Positions 61,468 to 64,000 of a stretch of DNA of 64,000 nt are shown piece by piece. The stretch's first letter is position 1; every line of letters begins with the position of its first letter. Made by a program: the position numbers and the translations under genes. The notes beneath the pieces are model-generated. The model saw nothing but the letters and a program-made list of their open reading frames with translations, made no database searches and was not told the origin of the DNA. Source of the DNA: an uncultured Alphaproteobacteria bacterium (GTDB lineage Bacteria; Pseudomonadota; Alphaproteobacteria; HIMB59; GCA-002718135); assembly GCA_902591485.1 (NCBI GenBank), contig CACJAV010000003.1, positions 56,406-120,405 on the forward strand, given 5' to 3'.

Positions 61468-62429
61468 TTTTTGACCATAAGACAATTAAAAAATTTTCTA
61501 TGATAGGTTCTAGAGCTACCTTTGGTTTAGTTGTTTATGATTTGATTTCTGAAATTGATGATCTTATAGTTTTAACTGCAGATGTCTCTACTTCTGCTGG
61601 TTTAGATCGTTTTAGAAAAAACTACCCAAATAATTATATTGATTGCGGCATTGCTGAACAAAATATGATGAATATTGCTGCAGGAATTGCCAGTGAAAAT
61701 TTTAATGTTATTACAACTACATTTGCTCCATTTCAAACAATGAGATGTTTAGAGCAAATTAAAGTAAATTTGGGATATATGAAAAATAAAGTTACAATGG
61801 TGGGATTAGCAAGTGGTCTTGTTTTAGGACCGCTTGGCTTTACTCATTGTTGTATAGAAGACTTATCTGTTATTAAATCAATTCCAAACATAAACGTAAT
61901 TTCCCCATGCGACACTTTAGAGACAGCAAAATCTGTGATTGCCTCACTAAAAACTAATAATTCTACTTATATAAGATTGACTGGAGGGTCTAACTCACAA
62001 ATAGTGTACAAGGAAGATTATAATTTTGAAATTGGAAAACCTAATGAGATTATTCAAGGTGATGATATTTGTATTTTAGCTAACGGTCCAATGGTAGCTA
62101 ATTGTATGAATGCTGCAGAGTTATTAAAAGAAAAAAATATCTATCCATCTCTCTATAATATCCACACTTTAAAACCACTAGATGAAAATGAAATAATTAA
62201 TATAATATTAAATTCAAAAATAATATTCACAGTTGAGGAGCATTCAATTAATGGAGGATTGTTTTCTTCAATTTCTGAAATTCTATGCAAAAATGGTATT
62301 TTTAAAAAAATTATTCCTTTAAGTATTCCTCATAATTATATAACTTCCGGTAGCTACAATTATATGATAAAAAAATTAAAACTTGACCCACAATCAATTG
62401 CTGAAAGGATATTGAATGAAACAAAATGA
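61464..62429 (+). CDS. Transketolase C-terminal subunit, accessory operon copy
   Basis: A 321-residue partner half. DCGIAEQNMMNIAAGIASE contains the glutamate acting on TPP; GPLGFTHCCIEDLSVIKSIPNI and the C-terminal VEEHSINGGLFSSISEIL complete the pattern. It overlaps the N-half by 4 bases (ATGA) and the ACP gene by 14 bases, indicating a stoichiometric complex and possible action on a carrier-bound partner. It is clearly different in sequence from the copy at 8397. Confidence 0.9.
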   Translation: MIFDHKTIKKFSMIGSRATFGLVVYDLISEIDDLIVLTADVSTSAGLDRFRKNYPNNYIDCGIAEQNMMNIAAGIASENFNVITTTFAPFQTMRCLEQIKVNLGYMKNKVTMVGLASGLVLGPLGFTHCCIEDLSVIKSIPNINVISPCDTLETAKSVIASLKTNNSTYIRLTGGSNSQIVYKEDYNFEIGKPNEIIQGDDICILANGPMVANCMNAAELLKEKNIYPSLYNIHTLKPLDENEIINIILNSKIIFTVEEHSINGGLFSSISEILCKNGIFKKIIPLSIPHNYITSGSYNYMIKKLKLDPQSIAERILNETK

Positions 62430-62661
62430 AGAAAATTATAAAAATTGTTTTTCTGAAGCTTTTGAAATTGAAATTGAAAAAATCAGTTCAGATTTGGAAT
62501 ATAATGCCATCCCAGAATGGGATTCAATAGGACATATGACGCTTATTTCTGCTCTTGAAGAAAAATTTGACATATCTTTTGAAACAGATGATATAATTGA
62601 TTTTAGTTCTTATAAAAAAGGAATTGAAATTCTCCAAAAATATTCAATAAATTTTAGTTAA
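62416..62661 (+). CDS. Free-standing acyl carrier protein
   Basis: An 81-residue acidic protein with the phosphopantetheine attachment motif WDSIGHMTLI (serine S37 following D36). Helix pattern and size match ACP/PCP carriers. It is nested between the transketolase C-half (14-base overlap) and the oxygenase gene (0-base gap). It probably carries the acyl intermediate made by the AMP ligase and modified by other enzymes of this operon. A cognate phosphopantetheinyl transferase is not in the window. Confidence 0.9.
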   Translation: MKQNEENYKNCFSEAFEIEIEKISSDLEYNAIPEWDSIGHMTLISALEEKFDISFETDDIIDFSSYKKGIEILQKYSINFS

Positions 62662-63561
62662 ATGAAATTTGATAGAATAAGTGAAAAATTTCATAATAAT
62701 GGTGCACTGTTAATCAATAATGACAAAGGTCACATTAATCAGTTAAATAGAGATGAAATTATAAATGTTTTTGAAAAAACTGGCTTAATTGTTTTTAGAG
62801 GCTTTAATCTTAATCCTGATAAAATATTAGAAACCACAGATATTTATACTAAAACTTATGCTGCTGACGCTCCAAGAAGGCAGCAAATGTATGGAAAAAA
62901 AAATTTAAACACTGTCGATGAAGGGTTTCATGAAATGCCACTTCATAGTGAAGCAAGTTATTCTCCAAGTTGGCCCGAAATACTCTGGTTTTATTGTGTG
63001 CAACCTTCATTGAAGGGAGGGACTACTACACTTTGTGACGGCATCATGTTGTGGAAAAAATTGCCAAATAATATTAAAGATTTTTTTCTATCCAATCCTA
63101 TTGTTTACAATTTAGAGTTTCCAGTAATAAAGAAAAAAAAAGGATATGGTGAAAAAGAATGGCCAATGAATACACTAGGCTCCAGTCACGGTATTCTCGA
63201 TTATGAAAATGGTTTGTTGAAAATAAAACAAACTAGGTTTGCAGTTGCAGAAACAAGATTAGAAAATCTTCTTACTTTTACAAACCATCTAATGATTATA
63301 TTTAAGAATGAGCCTCAAATTAAATCATTAAATCTAGTAAATGGTGAAAAAATACCTCAAAAAATAATTGATGAAGTTAAAAATATTTCTAATAATTTAA
63401 TATATGACTTAGATTGGCAAACTAATGATTTAATAATGCTAGATAACAGAAGGTTTATGCATGGTAGACGAGCATATAAGAAAGATCAAAAAAGAGAAAT
63501 TATAAATATTCAAACTTTAAAAGCTAACTTTAGTTTTGGTTCTACAATAAGAAATATTTAA
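62662..63561 (+). CDS. Fe(II)/2-oxoglutarate oxygenase, TauD/clavaminate synthase-like
   Basis: A 299-residue TauD-superfamily protein. The iron triad is H95-x-E97 (LHSEASYSP) and H267 in NRRFMHGRRAY, so glutamate replaces the usual aspartate, as in clavaminate synthase and related natural-product oxygenases. GGTTTLCDG also fits. It likely hydroxylates or desaturates a carrier-bound or small-molecule substrate. It directly follows the ACP gene without a gap. The substrate is unknown. Confidence 0.85.
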   Translation: MKFDRISEKFHNNGALLINNDKGHINQLNRDEIINVFEKTGLIVFRGFNLNPDKILETTDIYTKTYAADAPRRQQMYGKKNLNTVDEGFHEMPLHSEASYSPSWPEILWFYCVQPSLKGGTTTLCDGIMLWKKLPNNIKDFFLSNPIVYNLEFPVIKKKKGYGEKEWPMNTLGSSHGILDYENGLLKIKQTRFAVAETRLENLLTFTNHLMIIFKNEPQIKSLNLVNGEKIPQKIIDEVKNISNNLIYDLDWQTNDLIMLDNRRFMHGRRAYKKDQKREIINIQTLKANFSFGSTIRNI

Positions 63562-63574
63562 TTAATAATAATTA

Positions 63575-64000
63575 ATGCAAAATCTTCAAATTAATCCTTT
63601 GATCATAAAAGATAAGTGTAAATTAAAAAATTTTGTAAAAAAAAATTGGTCAAAAAATCACTTATTTACAAAAGATGAAACAATTTTTAATTTTCAATAT
63701 CATTACAAAAATAAATTTTCATTTTTAGTTGCTAGAAAAAAATCAGAAATACTTGGAGTGCAAGGATATATTGATTATGCAAAATATAATAAAATTGAGC
63801 ATTCCAAACAAATTTTTCTAGCTTTTTGGTGCGTTAAAACAAATTCAAATTTTGGTATTGGTTTGAAATTGCACAACAAAATTATGGATTTAGTTAAGCC
63901 TTCTTTCGTAGGTATTGTTGGGATAAATGTAAGAGCACTAAAATTACACAAATGGTTAGGATTTAAAGTTTTTAAAATGAGACACCATGTACTTATTTCT
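63575..64000 (+). CDS. GNAT-like N-acyltransferase, partial at the window end
   Basis: An open frame from ATG 63575 runs out of the window after 142 codons without a stop. The segments FSFLVARKKSEILGVQGYIDY and GIVGINVRALKLHKWLGFKVFKM resemble the substrate and acetyl-CoA regions of GNAT-like acyltransferases that decorate surface sugars. It is 13 bases after the oxygenase gene in the same operon. The missing C-terminus keeps the family call moderate. Confidence 0.6.
   Translation, partial: MQNLQINPLIIKDKCKLKNFVKKNWSKNHLFTKDETIFNFQYHYKNKFSFLVARKKSEILGVQGYIDYAKYNKIEHSKQIFLAFWCVKTNSNFGIGLKLHNKIMDLVKPSFVGIVGINVRALKLHKWLGFKVFKMRHHVLIS

Overview
The window is AT-rich (by eye roughly 30% G+C), densely packed chromosome from a bacterium with a streamlined genome. 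Gene content and order point to a marine alphaproteobacterium of the SAR11-like / AEGEAN-169 type. The run NDUFA12 homologue - DUF2155 - aat (opposite strand) - accC - accB - aroQ is an alphaproteobacterial arrangement. The initiator tRNA carries an AGG/CCT anticodon stem, as reported in some Alphaproteobacteria. The dCTP deaminase is the long PF06559 form, and a palindrome resembling the alphaproteobacterial Irr box lies before the suf operon. Genes are separated by a few bases or overlap; at least ten junctions have the form TAATG. I saw no IS element, CRISPR array, rRNA or prophage gene. The species assignment is inference.

Bases 1-19427 are mostly organic-substrate uptake and sugar catabolism. 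They begin with the end of a LivM-type permease and a convergent LivJ-type binding protein. A + strand run follows: FAD oxidoreductase (L-2-hydroxyglutarate oxidase-like), gpsA, deoC and a double-domain ALDH16-type aldehyde dehydrogenase. The next run holds a FucU/RbsD mutarotase, a split transketolase, a BtpA/SgcQ protein, an M42 SgcX-like hydrolase and a FGGY kinase. It faces a MalFG-type sugar importer (Tat-exported binding protein and two permeases, no ATPase gene). A TIM-barrel sugar isomerase and two PfkB kinases complete the set. Together these look like import of a sugar or sugar conjugate, anomer and isomer interconversion, phosphorylation, and entry into pentose phosphates.

Bases 19428-54510 are largely housekeeping: exonuclease I-like protein, uppP, a DapA-family aldolase, FxsA, an SbmA/BacA-like transporter, an AhpD-like protein, a 27-residue Arg/Lys-rich ORF, a LysR regulator, rpe, a ManC-type cupin with DUF6165, a polyprenyl diphosphate synthase, an S49 protease, an alpha2-type glycyl-tRNA synthetase, an MFS carrier, ygfZ, a GT9 glycosyltransferase, pyrC, the NDUFA12/DUF2155/aat/accCB/aroQ/dcd block, an M48 protease, rne, PBP1A, prfB with a programmed +1 frameshift, tyrS, an alpha/beta hydrolase, mnmA, and sufBCDS-(MIP18)-A.

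Bases 54521-64000 begin with two CAT-anticodon tRNA genes (elongator Met, then initiator fMet). Nine bases after the second starts a tight accessory operon: AMP-dependent acyl ligase, LuxE-family acyl-protein synthetase, LuxC-family acyl reductase, FabZ-like hotdog protein, radical SAM protein, short-chain dehydrogenase, a second split transketolase, a free-standing acyl carrier protein, a clavaminate-synthase-like Fe(II)/2-oxoglutarate oxygenase and a GNAT-like protein cut by the window end. No luciferase genes are present. The set suggests an acid is activated, reduced to an aldehyde and possibly extended by a ketol C2 unit, for a surface-glycan decoration or small molecule. This is the best candidate here for an undescribed system.
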